From the NCBI RefSeq assembly GCF_001430825.1, contig NZ_CP010535.1:1096501-1160500 (forward strand): a stretch of DNA of 64,000 bases, read 5' to 3'. Each line of letters opens with the position of its first letter. Position 1 is the stretch's first letter. This document shows positions 34,884 to 42,724 of this stretch, piece by piece. The notes below the pieces were generated by a model. That model worked only from the letters and a program-made list of their open reading frames with translations. It was not told the DNA's origin and did no database searches. The stretch comes from Sediminicola sp. YIK13 (lineage in GTDB: Bacteria > Bacteroidota > Bacteroidia > Flavobacteriales > Flavobacteriaceae). The position numbers were made by a program, and so were the translations under genes.

Positions 34884-35678
34884 ATGAAAAGGATTGATGA
34901 TAAAACAATTTGGATTACTGGAGCATCGTCGGGGATAGGGGAAGCCTTGGCCTATGAATTATCCAAATTGGGTTGTTTTCTGGTAATTTCCGCCAGAAAT
35001 AGGGAACAACTTTTAATGGTGAAAAATAAATGTACCTATCCAGATCGAATTCATGTCTTTCCGCTTGATTTAGCTGATTATAGTAAAATGGAGGAAAATG
35101 TGCGACGGGTAATCTCAGAGGTGAAACAAATAGATATGCTGATTAACAATGCAGGAATTAGCCAACGCTCCCTTATAATTGAAACTGAACTGGACGTTTA
35201 TAAAAAATTGATGGATATTAATTATTTAGGAACCGTCGCTTTAACTAAGGCCCTATTACCTTATTTTATTAAACAAGGAAACGGGCATTTTGTTACCGTT
35301 ACCAGTTTAATGGGGAAATTCGGTTCCCCCTTTCGTTCCGGGTACTGTGGAGCCAAACATGCGCTGCACGGATTTTTTGACGTGTTGCGAATGGAACATG
35401 AAAAGGATGGCATACAGGTTACACTTATTTGCCCAGGGTTCGTGAACACCAAGGTTGCCATCAATGCCTTAACAGGTAGTGGTGAAAGCCAATTGAGCAA
35501 TGATACTGCCACGGAAAAAGGTATGGACCCCACAATTTTTGCAAAAAAAATGATCAAAGCGATAAGGCATCAAAAATTTGAGGCCTACATAGGAAAAAAA
35601 GAGGTTATGGGTGTATACCTTAAGCGTCTTATTCCCAAATTATTACACTCAGTAGTATTAAAAAGTAACGTAAGATAG
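34884..35678 (+). CDS. Short-chain dehydrogenase/reductase (DHRS7-like)
   Basis: A 264-residue classical SDR. It has the NAD(P) motif GASSGIG (about 14-20), NNAG (about 87-90), and the catalytic Ser in VTSLMG, Tyr and Lys in SGYCGAKHA. The C-terminal half (FFDVLRMEHEKDGIQVTLICPGFVNT) resembles the DHRS7 group. It is divergent from menC (44 bases between starts) and converges with the UPF0173 gene with no gap. A lipid substrate is possible; the reductase step of capnine synthesis (CapC) is done by an SDR, but nothing here proves that link. Confidence 0.85.
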   Translation: MKRIDDKTIWITGASSGIGEALAYELSKLGCFLVISARNREQLLMVKNKCTYPDRIHVFPLDLADYSKMEENVRRVISEVKQIDMLINNAGISQRSLIIETELDVYKKLMDINYLGTVALTKALLPYFIKQGNGHFVTVTSLMGKFGSPFRSGYCGAKHALHGFFDVLRMEHEKDGIQVTLICPGFVNTKVAINALTGSGESQLSNDTATEKGMDPTIFAKKMIKAIRHQKFEAYIGKKEVMGVYLKRLIPKLLHSVVLKSNVR

Positions 35679-36359
35679 CTATAGATTAATGTCTTCCCCA
35701 ATTGCCAATAGGTGTAAATTTTTACCAGAATTTGCAAACTTTTTCAATGCCAAATCATGGTCAATTTCGATATATCCAAAAGTGTCATAGTGGTACCCCA
35801 ATATTTTATTACAGGCAACGAAGTCGGACGCCAAAATAGCATCATCAACTCCCATGGTAAAATTATCCCCTATAGGCAGTACGGCCAAATCCAATTTTGT
35901 GCTTAGTGGAATCAACTTCATATCCATGGTAAGTGCTGTATCCCCGGCAATGTAGATATTTTTATGGTCAGAAGAGATAATAAACCCACCGGGTTGCCCC
36001 CCGTAAGATCCATCAGGAAAGGAGGAGGTATGGATGGCATTTACATACTTTAAAGTTCCGAAATCAAAATTCCATTGCCCCCCATGATTCATAGGGTGTG
36101 CCTTAAAGCCTTTTTCTTGATAGTGCATGGCAATCTCATAATTGCTGACTATAATAGCACCAGAAAGCTTTGCAATGGCTTCCACATCTAAAATATGGTC
36201 TTGATGGGCATGGGTTACTAAAATATAATCTGGTTTCAGATTTTCGATCTTAATTAAATCCTTCGCCTTTTCATTCCCTGTAATAAAGGGATCTACAAGT
36301 ATTATTTTATTACCCGTTTCTATAAGTAGTGTTGCGTGCCCTAAAAAAGTAATTTTCAT
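35679..36359 (-). CDS. UPF0173 metal-dependent hydrolase (MBL fold, UlaG-like)
   Basis: A 226-residue cytoplasmic metallo-beta-lactamase-fold protein. Motifs in order: FLGHATLLIETGN, VDPFITGN, THAHQDHILD (metal-binding HxHxDH), YIAGDTAL and GYHYDTFGY. This is the UPF0173 pattern of YtkL and relatives; the substrate is unknown. The gene is often found within flavobacterial menaquinone clusters. It abuts the SDR gene tail to tail and lies 21 bases after the sensor kinase on the same strand. Confidence 0.9.
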   Translation of the reverse strand: MKITFLGHATLLIETGNKIILVDPFITGNEKAKDLIKIENLKPDYILVTHAHQDHILDVEAIAKLSGAIIVSNYEIAMHYQEKGFKAHPMNHGGQWNFDFGTLKYVNAIHTSSFPDGSYGGQPGGFIISSDHKNIYIAGDTALTMDMKLIPLSTKLDLAVLPIGDNFTMGVDDAILASDFVACNKILGYHYDTFGYIEIDHDLALKKFANSGKNLHLLAIGEDINL

Positions 36360-36380
36360 AAAAACAGATTTTGATCAAAT

Positions 36381-38342
36381 TTATTTAAAATTGAACCAAA
36401 AACGAACACCATCGGCAGTTTTGTCGATGTTTAAGGTAGATTGTAATTGGTTCACCAAACGATTCATTAATCTAATCCCCATGGAAGAACTAGTGCGCTC
36501 ATCTGTATCCTCAGGCAATCCAATCCCATTATCTGTATATTCAAAATATCCTTGATCCCCATTTTTGCGAAGATGAATATAAATTTTTCCGTTTTCATCG
36601 TCGGTAGGAAAGGCATATTTAAAGGAGTTGGAAACCAATTCATTTAAAATCAAACCAAAAGGAATGGCCCTATCAATATCTAACTCTGTGCCTTCGGCAT
36701 CAATAGTAATATTAATATTATGTCCTCCTTTTTTATAAACCGATTGGATGCTATTGATTAAGCTTTCAATGTATCCCTGCATTTCAATTACGGACAAGTC
36801 ATCATTCTGATACAACTTTTGGTGGATCAAAGCCATTGCCTTCACCCTACTCTTCCCTTCTTCCAATGCCTCAATAGCTGCTTTACTCCTTGTATTTTTT
36901 GTTTGAAGGCTTAACAAACTAGAGACCATTTGAAGGTTGTTCTTTACTCTATGGTGTATTTCTTTAAGGAGTGAATCTTTTTCCACCAAAGAGGCTTCAA
37001 TAATATATTTCTGTTCGGCAATCAAACGCTGGGTCTTTATACTTTTCAAGTATGCATAAACCAATCCGGCAAAGCCCAATAATGTAAAAATCAAAGAGAT
37101 AAACACAAGACTGATACGTTCATCCTTGGCTTGCAAATCTAGCCGGGATTTTTCCAAAGCCAATTTCTGTTCCTCCATTTGATTCCTGCTATTCTCCAAA
37201 TCCTGGCTTGTCAAAGCAGCCAATTGTTGGGTACGTAGTGCCGATTCATAGATATTTATGGAATCCCTGATCCGGACGTTTTTCTTCAAATAAAAAGAGG
37301 CATTTCTATAATCTTGTATTTTATCATAATAGGTAGCCAATGCCCTATTTTTCTTTAAGATATTCTCAATCTTTCTAGGTTTTAGATCTGTCTTGAGATA
37401 CTGCCTGGCCTTTTCATAATTACCCAACTGTAAATGGCATTCTGCAAGTTCTAGCGTATTCTCCACTACATCTGAAGAGAATTTTCCTTTATTGAATTCT
37501 TTAATGGTAATTATACTTCCTTCCAACCAAGGTATTGCTTCTTTATATTGCCTTAATTGGGCGTAGCACCTACCAATATTACCCTCAATGATTCCCTTGA
37601 GGTAATTGGCCTCTACAATTTCCTTTTCCGTTCTAATATTGGTAATATCATTAAGGAATATATCAATATGTCCTTTGGCTTCCTTGAATTTTGATAATGC
37701 CACGGGAGATGAATTATCCAAACGCAAATAATTACCTATGTTGTTGTGATACTTGGCAAGGGAGTAATGATCATCTTCACTAATGGTTTTCATGACTTCC
37801 ATGATATAATCCTGCATTGCCTTTCTGGGCAAACCAAGATTGGCATATATATCGTAGGTAGCCACATTTTTACTTAGCCCTATTGACTTCTTTTCCTTAC
37901 GAATTTCCAATTGCTTATCATACATCTGCAGACGGGCATAATTGTAATCCATCAGATCCAAAAGAATCTTTTTAGTATTAAGATCCAAAGAAACCTTATG
38001 CTTGTACAACTCGTTGGCAATGGCCACACTTTTATCATAATCTCCCAGATCGTGATAAATTTGGGACTGCATGATCTTATATTTTCTAATACTGATGGAA
38101 TCATTGTCCTTTTGCGCCTCAATCAGATCCAATTGAATGGCATCCAACCAATCATACGCTGAATTCTCGTTGTATCTATTTGGGGAATCATAAAAGAAAT
38201 TGAATTTATCAGAAGCATCATCTTTTATCTTAAATTTCCTTAGGGTGCTGTCCTCCTTTGCAATGGATTGTGCATGTACAACACCTGAACCTAGGTGAAA
38301 TATAAAAAAGATGATAAATATGTTGAAAAGCAACCTAACCAT
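36381..38342 (-). CDS. TPR-containing sensor histidine kinase (HisKA_2 family)
   Basis: A 653-residue membrane kinase. It has a signal peptide (about 1-25), TPR-like helical repeats (about 90-360), a coiled coil (about 380-408), one membrane segment (about 410-431) and a HisKA_2 dimerisation domain with phospho-acceptor His464 in EIHHRVKNNLQMVSSLLSLQ. The ATPase domain has LNELVSNSFKYAFP (N box), YTDNGIGLP (G1) and SSSMGIRLMNRLV (G2). The TPRs are periplasmic. The LytTR response regulator at 38936-39688 on the same strand is the obvious partner, although 593 bases and a terminator separate them. Confidence 0.9.
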   Translation of the reverse strand: MVRLLFNIFIIFFIFHLGSGVVHAQSIAKEDSTLRKFKIKDDASDKFNFFYDSPNRYNENSAYDWLDAIQLDLIEAQKDNDSISIRKYKIMQSQIYHDLGDYDKSVAIANELYKHKVSLDLNTKKILLDLMDYNYARLQMYDKQLEIRKEKKSIGLSKNVATYDIYANLGLPRKAMQDYIMEVMKTISEDDHYSLAKYHNNIGNYLRLDNSSPVALSKFKEAKGHIDIFLNDITNIRTEKEIVEANYLKGIIEGNIGRCYAQLRQYKEAIPWLEGSIITIKEFNKGKFSSDVVENTLELAECHLQLGNYEKARQYLKTDLKPRKIENILKKNRALATYYDKIQDYRNASFYLKKNVRIRDSINIYESALRTQQLAALTSQDLENSRNQMEEQKLALEKSRLDLQAKDERISLVFISLIFTLLGFAGLVYAYLKSIKTQRLIAEQKYIIEASLVEKDSLLKEIHHRVKNNLQMVSSLLSLQTKNTRSKAAIEALEEGKSRVKAMALIHQKLYQNDDLSVIEMQGYIESLINSIQSVYKKGGHNINITIDAEGTELDIDRAIPFGLILNELVSNSFKYAFPTDDENGKIYIHLRKNGDQGYFEYTDNGIGLPEDTDERTSSSMGIRLMNRLVNQLQSTLNIDKTADGVRFWFNFK

Positions 38343-38422
38343 AATATGCCTGGGAATATAATTATATTAATTGTTTCTAAGGTAACATCCCTTTGGGAAT
38401 AGTTACATAAGCCATTTGGTAT

Positions 38423-38449
38423 GTATAAACGATTTATACGTCAAAAATA
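38423..38449 (-). promoter_or_regulatory. -7 box with overlapping perfect dyad before the sensor kinase
   Basis: TATTTTTG on the minus strand (38449-38442) matches TAnnTTTG, and a perfect inverted repeat GTATAAA-N3-TTTATAC (38423-38439) lies directly after it, across the likely transcription start. The position is typical of a repressor or autoregulatory site. The nearest TTG is only 14 bases upstream of the -7 box, so the -33 element is doubtful. Confidence 0.45.
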
Positions 38450-38879
38450 ACATTATAAACTGTCAACCTTGAAATTTTGTTGTCAATAGATTTTAGTAGG
38501 TGATCTTATTTAACCCAACTTAATCCTCATGAGTTCAAAACTTAATCTGTCAATAAATATTGCCATAATTAAGGGTCATTTTTATAAGGTTTCCTTTTGA
38601 GCGCTTTTAATGGATGAAATAAAAGTAACTAAAAAGGCCGTACATCAGATGCACAGCCTTTTAGGAACACTATATATGAAAATGATAAGATTTGGGTCTC
38701 TTTCAATTACACTTCAAATATATTCGGTTCCTTCCTTTCTGCCATAATTTTGTTGTATAACCGCCTAGAATTGTTGTGAAAAAGACAATTAATATTTTAG
38801 GGTGCATTTCATCGAAGAATTCGGTCTTTTTTTGGAGATAAAAATACAAATAGAGCACTTCGATTATTGAGAAAACAAA

Positions 38880-38913
38880 AAAACCATTCAATGCTTTAGC
38901 ATCGAATGGTTTT
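38880..38913 (-). terminator. Intrinsic terminator after the LytTR response regulator gene
   Basis: A 15-position stem with one mismatch and a 4-nt loop, with a T-run on the minus strand, 22 bases past the stop codon. Confidence 0.85.
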
Positions 38914-38935
38914 CTAAATTAATTGGTTTCCCAGT

Positions 38936-39688
38936 TTAAGAATTCATAGCGGAAATAATGAATTCCTTAAATTCTTTAGAGATTGGAATTAGTGTATTGT
39001 TGATCATAATATCCTTGGAATTGATGGCATCAATATGATCTACATTCACAATGTATGATTTGTGTGCCCGATAAAATTTGTTCTGGGGCAACTTTTCCAG
39101 GTAATCCTTTAATGGGGATCTTACCAAAAACTTCTTATCCACGGTATTCACTTCCAAATACACATTGTCAGCTTTGATAAACTGTATATCGCCAAATTGT
39201 ATTCTGTAATACAAATGTTGTTTTTTAACAAAAATTGAATCTTTAAGGACAGAATTGGACATTAATTTTTCTTCCCCATCCTCATTGTTGGTATTATCCC
39301 CTTTTTCGGAATAATTGAAGCTAGAAAGTGCAATCTCGATAGAAGTGTAAAGATCCTGCTGCTCAAAAGGTTTTACCAAATATCCATTTGGTTTAACAGT
39401 TTTTGCATTTTCTACTGTTGCCCTGTCCGAGTTGGAGGTTACAAATATAAATGGAATATTATAATTGTCCCTGATGTGTTTACCGAGATCTATTCCCGTT
39501 TTATCAGAAGCCAGAATGATATCAATTAGAACAAGATCTACTTGGTTGTTTTTTAATACTTCCACTGCTTGCTCATAGACAATCACATTGTCTACAATCT
39601 CATAGCCAATCTCTTCTAACATCGACTGCATGTCATCTGCAATGATGACGTTATCCTCTACTATAAGAATCTTAATTGGTTGTTCCAA
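38936..39688 (-). CDS. LytTR family response regulator
   Basis: A 250-residue protein. It has an N-terminal receiver domain (about 5-125) with the acidic pocket E11-D12, phospho-acceptor D56 in LVLIDIIL, the switch Thr in FIFVTSNSD and Lys in GYLVKPF. The C-terminal LytTR DNA-binding domain (about 150-245) has FIKADNVYLEVNT and FYRAHKSYIVNVDHID. The start is a TTG at 39688: an in-frame stop lies upstream with no ATG between, and the family N-terminus begins right there (EQPIKILIVEDN). It pairs by location with the HisKA_2 kinase at 36381. Confidence 0.93.
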   Translation of the reverse strand: MEQPIKILIVEDNVIIADDMQSMLEEIGYEIVDNVIVYEQAVEVLKNNQVDLVLIDIILASDKTGIDLGKHIRDNYNIPFIFVTSNSDRATVENAKTVKPNGYLVKPFEQQDLYTSIEIALSSFNYSEKGDNTNNEDGEEKLMSNSVLKDSIFVKKQHLYYRIQFGDIQFIKADNVYLEVNTVDKKFLVRSPLKDYLEKLPQNKFYRAHKSYIVNVDHIDAINSKDIMINNTLIPISKEFKEFIISAMNS

Positions 39689-39721
39689 ATTGAGTGTGGT
39701 TTGATTGTTAACTGATCAAAT

Positions 39722-40630
39722 TTACGAAAAAATATTAAAAGAAAAATAAAACAATATTGCCAATAAAAAAGTACTGAGAGCCAACTTTTTCAGTTCAGGA
39801 TCCAACAATACATGATCCTCTGTAACATATACTTTTCTCATGTGAATAAAGATAGGTACAAACCCCAATAAGGGGATGGTGCTTGTCAAATTGACATAAT
39901 TCACAAGAATAAAACCAGCCATAGCGAAGAAGGCCAATACTAATAAAATATAGTGGTAACTCTTACCATTTTGATATCCCATTTGTACGACCAAGGTGTT
40001 TTTTCCCGCCTTTTTGTCGGATAAGGAGTCCCGTAAATTATTTAAATTAAGAACCCCTACACTCAACAAACCAATGGTAATTGCTGGCAATAGGGAATCC
40101 ACAGTAATAAATTTGGTGTACAGGAACATACAACCAAGAACACCCAAAAGTCCAAAAAACAGAAATACAAATAAATCTCCCAAACCCCTATAACCATAGG
40201 CCGAAGTACCAACTGTATATTTTATTGCGGCCCAAATGCTCGCTGTCCCTAAAACAAGGAATAGAATGATATATTCATAATTTTGGAATCCAAAAGCAAC
40301 AAAAACCAATACTAGAACCAGCAATACGTTTATGATAATGCTCAATACAATCCCATACTTGAGTTCTTCTCTAGTCAACAGTCCACTTTGTAATGCTCTT
40401 TTGGGGCCTATGCGCTCATGATTATCCGTTCCTTTTACTCCATCACCATAATCATTGGCGAAATTTGAGGTTACCTGAAACCCAATAGTGGTCATCAACG
40501 CCAATACAAAAATGGAATAGTTGATATAATCATAGTAACCTGCCAAAGCAGTTCCTACAATAATACCGGATAATGAGAGTGGAAGGGTTCTTAGTCTCGC
40601 AGCATTCAGCCACGCCTTAGTTTTGGACAA
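39722..40630 (-). CDS. menA: 1,4-Dihydroxy-2-naphthoate polyprenyltransferase
   Basis: A 302-residue UbiA-family membrane enzyme with about eight membrane segments. The prenyl-diphosphate/Mg motifs are NFANDYGDGVKGTDNHERIGP (about 58-78) and LNNLRDSLSDKKAGKNT (about 195-212). It attaches the isoprenoid tail to DHNA in menaquinone synthesis. The start is a TTG (40630), 2 bases after the stop of the SPOR-like gene; no ATG is available near the family N-terminus (KAWLNAARLRTLPLSLSGI). Translation is probably coupled to the upstream gene. Confidence 0.93.
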   Translation of the reverse strand: MSKTKAWLNAARLRTLPLSLSGIIVGTALAGYYDYINYSIFVLALMTTIGFQVTSNFANDYGDGVKGTDNHERIGPKRALQSGLLTREELKYGIVLSIIINVLLVLVLVFVAFGFQNYEYIILFLVLGTASIWAAIKYTVGTSAYGYRGLGDLFVFLFFGLLGVLGCMFLYTKFITVDSLLPAITIGLLSVGVLNLNNLRDSLSDKKAGKNTLVVQMGYQNGKSYHYILLVLAFFAMAGFILVNYVNLTSTIPLLGFVPIFIHMRKVYVTEDHVLLDPELKKLALSTFLLAILFYFSFNIFS

Positions 40631-40632
40631 AA

Positions 40633-41232
40633 TTAATAAGGTTCTTCTATTTTTATTCGTTTACCATCTTGATAAGAAGCAACAAAAGCGTCGGAGAATC
40701 CCATTTTCACCAATTGGTACCTAAATGATCTAGCTTCCGCCAAAGATTCAAAATTACCCAAGGAATAGGAATAAAATGGATTGGTTTTTACGAGCATGGT
40801 ATTGGCCAAGGCTTCAGAGGTAAGTGTTAAATTGTTATCTACAAAGGATTTTATCTGTACTGAATAGATAGTTTCCTTTTCCAGGAAACTTTTAGCCAAA
40901 TAAAACTCCTTTACTTCACTTAGTTCCTCATTTTTTCTCTTCAGGTTATCCATTCTGTACTTGATAGCATCAAGGCTATCGATAGACACTAAAAGGTTAT
41001 TTCTGTTTTCAAAGGAAGTAGAACTACTTACACCGGCCGAGAAAGAAGTAATGGCTAAGGCACCTATAAGAAAAAGACCTGTAACACCCGCAAGTACGTT
41101 GCGCTGTATTTTATTTCTTTTAATTTCTTTGTTCTTATATTTTATTTGATCTAAAAGTCGCTCATTTATGATCTGAGCCTTATCAATATCCTTGTGCAAT
41201 TCCAATAAATCGCTTTCCTCTATGAATGGCAT
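40633..41232 (-). CDS. Membrane-anchored SPOR-like domain protein
   Basis: A 199-residue protein with an N-terminal cytoplasmic helix, a single membrane segment (about 46-66), a short coiled coil (about 80-110) and a C-terminal region (about 120-195) with the look of a SPOR fold: IYSVQIKSF, then YSLGNFESLAEARSFRYQLVKMGFSDAFVASY. SPOR domains bind denuded peptidoglycan glycans, so a cell-wall role outside the inner membrane is likely. It sits directly upstream of menA, a pairing whose meaning is unclear. A perfect 16-bp palindrome lies before its start. Confidence 0.75.
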   Translation of the reverse strand: MPFIEESDLLELHKDIDKAQIINERLLDQIKYKNKEIKRNKIQRNVLAGVTGLFLIGALAITSFSAGVSSSTSFENRNNLLVSIDSLDAIKYRMDNLKRKNEELSEVKEFYLAKSFLEKETIYSVQIKSFVDNNLTLTSEALANTMLVKTNPFYSYSLGNFESLAEARSFRYQLVKMGFSDAFVASYQDGKRIKIEEPY

Positions 41233-41260
41233 ATATTTCTTATGTTTTCAGGGGTACGTA

Positions 41261-41276
41261 TGCTTAAATTTAAGCA
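41261..41276. promoter_or_regulatory. Perfect 16-bp palindrome upstream of the SPOR-like/menA genes
   Basis: TGCTTAAATTTAAGCA is fully self-complementary with no spacer and lies 28 bases before the SPOR-like start. It lacks a loop and T-run, so it is an operator candidate rather than a terminator. Confidence 0.45.
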
Positions 41277-41411
41277 AATTCAACCAATAACTTGATCTAA
41301 AATAACAAAAATAGAAGATTTTAGTCAAATTAAAAATATATAGCTCCTATAATTAGCAAGTATACAATTGATTTTCATTTATTTAATAGTGTAAAACTAA
41401 AAATTTGATAC

Positions 41412-42242
41412 CTAAATCAAATAAATCCCATCCTCTTTTATATCTATTTTTCGCTCCCTGTATAAGGTGCCTATACCCTTTTTAAAATTCTTTTTACTTA
41501 ATTCAAAGGCATATTTAATATCCTCTGGGTGTGATTTATCATGAAAGGGCAAAAATCCACCGGCCTTTGTAAGGTTCTCATAGATAAGATTGGCTGCCGG
41601 CTCCACGCTTTTGTAGCCAATCGGTTCAAGGGAAACATCAATTTTATTGTCTTCCCGAATAGCCTTCACGTAACCCTTCATTTGATCTCCCACAGAAAGT
41701 TTTTTGAATATCTCATTGAGATATACCAGTCCTTTGTGTTTATTATTTATGATCACTTCCCAGCCTAAATCGGTTAGTCGAGTGACAATGAGGTCTACTT
41801 CCTCCCAATTATTTACTGTTAAAACCTCGTTATCAATGAATTTATCGAGTTTGTTGCTGGCTACAAGTCTTTGCGTTTTATCGTCTAAATAGCAGTAAAC
41901 GACGTAGGACTGTCCGGTCTGCATTTTTGTTCGTTGTTCGCTAAATGGCACCAAAAGATGCTTTTCCAAACCCCAGTCCATGAAGGCTCCAATATTATTC
42001 ACCTCAGCAACGCGCAACAAATTAAAAGTGTTTCTAACGATGTAGGGTTTAATATTAGTGGTCACTGGTCGCTCTTCATGATCTAAATAGCAAAATACAG
42101 TAAGCTCATCCCCTATCTCATATATTTCAGGAACGTATTTATTGGGCAATAAAACCTCCGTTCCCTCACCATCTCCTAAAAAAAGCCCAACGCTGGTATC
42201 CCTTAAAATTTCCAGTGTATTGTAATTCCCCAATTCAATCAT
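41412..42242 (-). CDS. cvfB: S1-like RNA-binding protein CvfB
   Basis: A 276-residue protein from the ATG at 42242; the longer frame opens at a TTG (42266). It begins IELGNYNTLEILRDTSVGLFLGDGEGTEVLLPNKYVP, the typical CvfB opening, followed by S1-like OB modules (EVNNIGAFMDWGLEKHLLVP and WEVIINNKHKGLVYLNEIF) and a C-terminal winged-helix part (HDKSHPEDIKYAFELSKKNFKKGIGTLYRERKI). CvfB/YitL proteins bind RNA; some affect virulence gene expression in Gram-positives. Position within the menaquinone cluster recurs in Flavobacteriaceae. Confidence 0.9.
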   Translation of the reverse strand: MIELGNYNTLEILRDTSVGLFLGDGEGTEVLLPNKYVPEIYEIGDELTVFCYLDHEERPVTTNIKPYIVRNTFNLLRVAEVNNIGAFMDWGLEKHLLVPFSEQRTKMQTGQSYVVYCYLDDKTQRLVASNKLDKFIDNEVLTVNNWEEVDLIVTRLTDLGWEVIINNKHKGLVYLNEIFKKLSVGDQMKGYVKAIREDNKIDVSLEPIGYKSVEPAANLIYENLTKAGGFLPFHDKSHPEDIKYAFELSKKNFKKGIGTLYRERKIDIKEDGIYLI

Positions 42243-42297
42243 AAAATAGTATCTACTTTCCTGCAAAAATACGTTTAAAAAAACTGCTGTAAAAAAA

Positions 42298-42322
42298 AGC
42301 CGCTCTTTTTAAGGAACGGCTC
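42298..42322 (-). terminator. Intrinsic terminator after the DUF2853 gene
   Basis: On the minus strand, arms AGCCGTTC and GAGCGGCT pair with one G-T wobble across a 9-nt loop, followed by a run of eight T. It separates the menF-menD-DUF2853 transcript from cvfB. Confidence 0.8.
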
Positions 42323-42344
42323 GGAGCTTTTGTAAAAAGAAAGT

Positions 42345-42686
42345 CTATTTGTAGACCGATTCTTTTTTGAAATGTTTGGCCAATAGGTAATATACTACCG
42401 CCCTATATTTATTTCTTTCCGAAGAACCATATTGTTCCATTACACTTTTAATGCCTTCCATCAATTTTGGGCTATCGCTCATTCCCAATTTCTTAATCAA
42501 AAAGTTGTTTTTAACTGTTTCAAGCTCTTTTTCGTCAGAACCAGAAACTGTTGATGCATCCCTATTGTAAATTGAAGGACCACAGCCAATGGTGACCTTG
42601 GTCAAAAAATCCATATCCGGAGTTACTCCTATTTTTGTTTTCAAATCAGAAGCATACTTTTCTATTAGCTCATCTCTTTTACTCAT
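42345..42686 (-). CDS. DUF2853 family protein
   Basis: A 113-residue, mostly helical, soluble protein of the DUF2853 family (MSKRDELIEKYASDLKTK, then GCGPSIYNRDASTVS and a C-terminal YRAVVYYLLAKHFKKE). The role is unknown. It lies 38 bases after menD on the same strand and ahead of a terminator, so it is probably the last gene of a menF-menD transcript. Confidence 0.88.
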   Translation of the reverse strand: MSKRDELIEKYASDLKTKIGVTPDMDFLTKVTIGCGPSIYNRDASTVSGSDEKELETVKNNFLIKKLGMSDSPKLMEGIKSVMEQYGSSERNKYRAVVYYLLAKHFKKESVYK

Positions 42687-42724
42687 AATGATCCATGTTG
42701 GTTTAGTTAATTAATAATTCTTTC

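Larger units (their letters stand above)
38343..38935. other. Long intergenic region between sensor kinase and response regulator
   Basis: 593 bases without a convincing gene. It holds the promoter-proximal dyad of the kinase (38423-38439), an imperfect 14-bp hairpin (38633-38646 with 38650-38663: two mismatches) with flanking A and T runs, and the terminator of the response-regulator gene (38880-38913). The hairpin may end an unannotated short transcript. A 62-codon minus frame inside it begins within the terminator stem and was not accepted. Confidence 0.6.

Noticed and set aside
38703-38891. Minus-strand frame of 62 codons in the kinase-regulator gap
   Set aside because: It begins inside the stem of the response-regulator terminator, has no promoter or ribosome-binding signal and no recognisable family.
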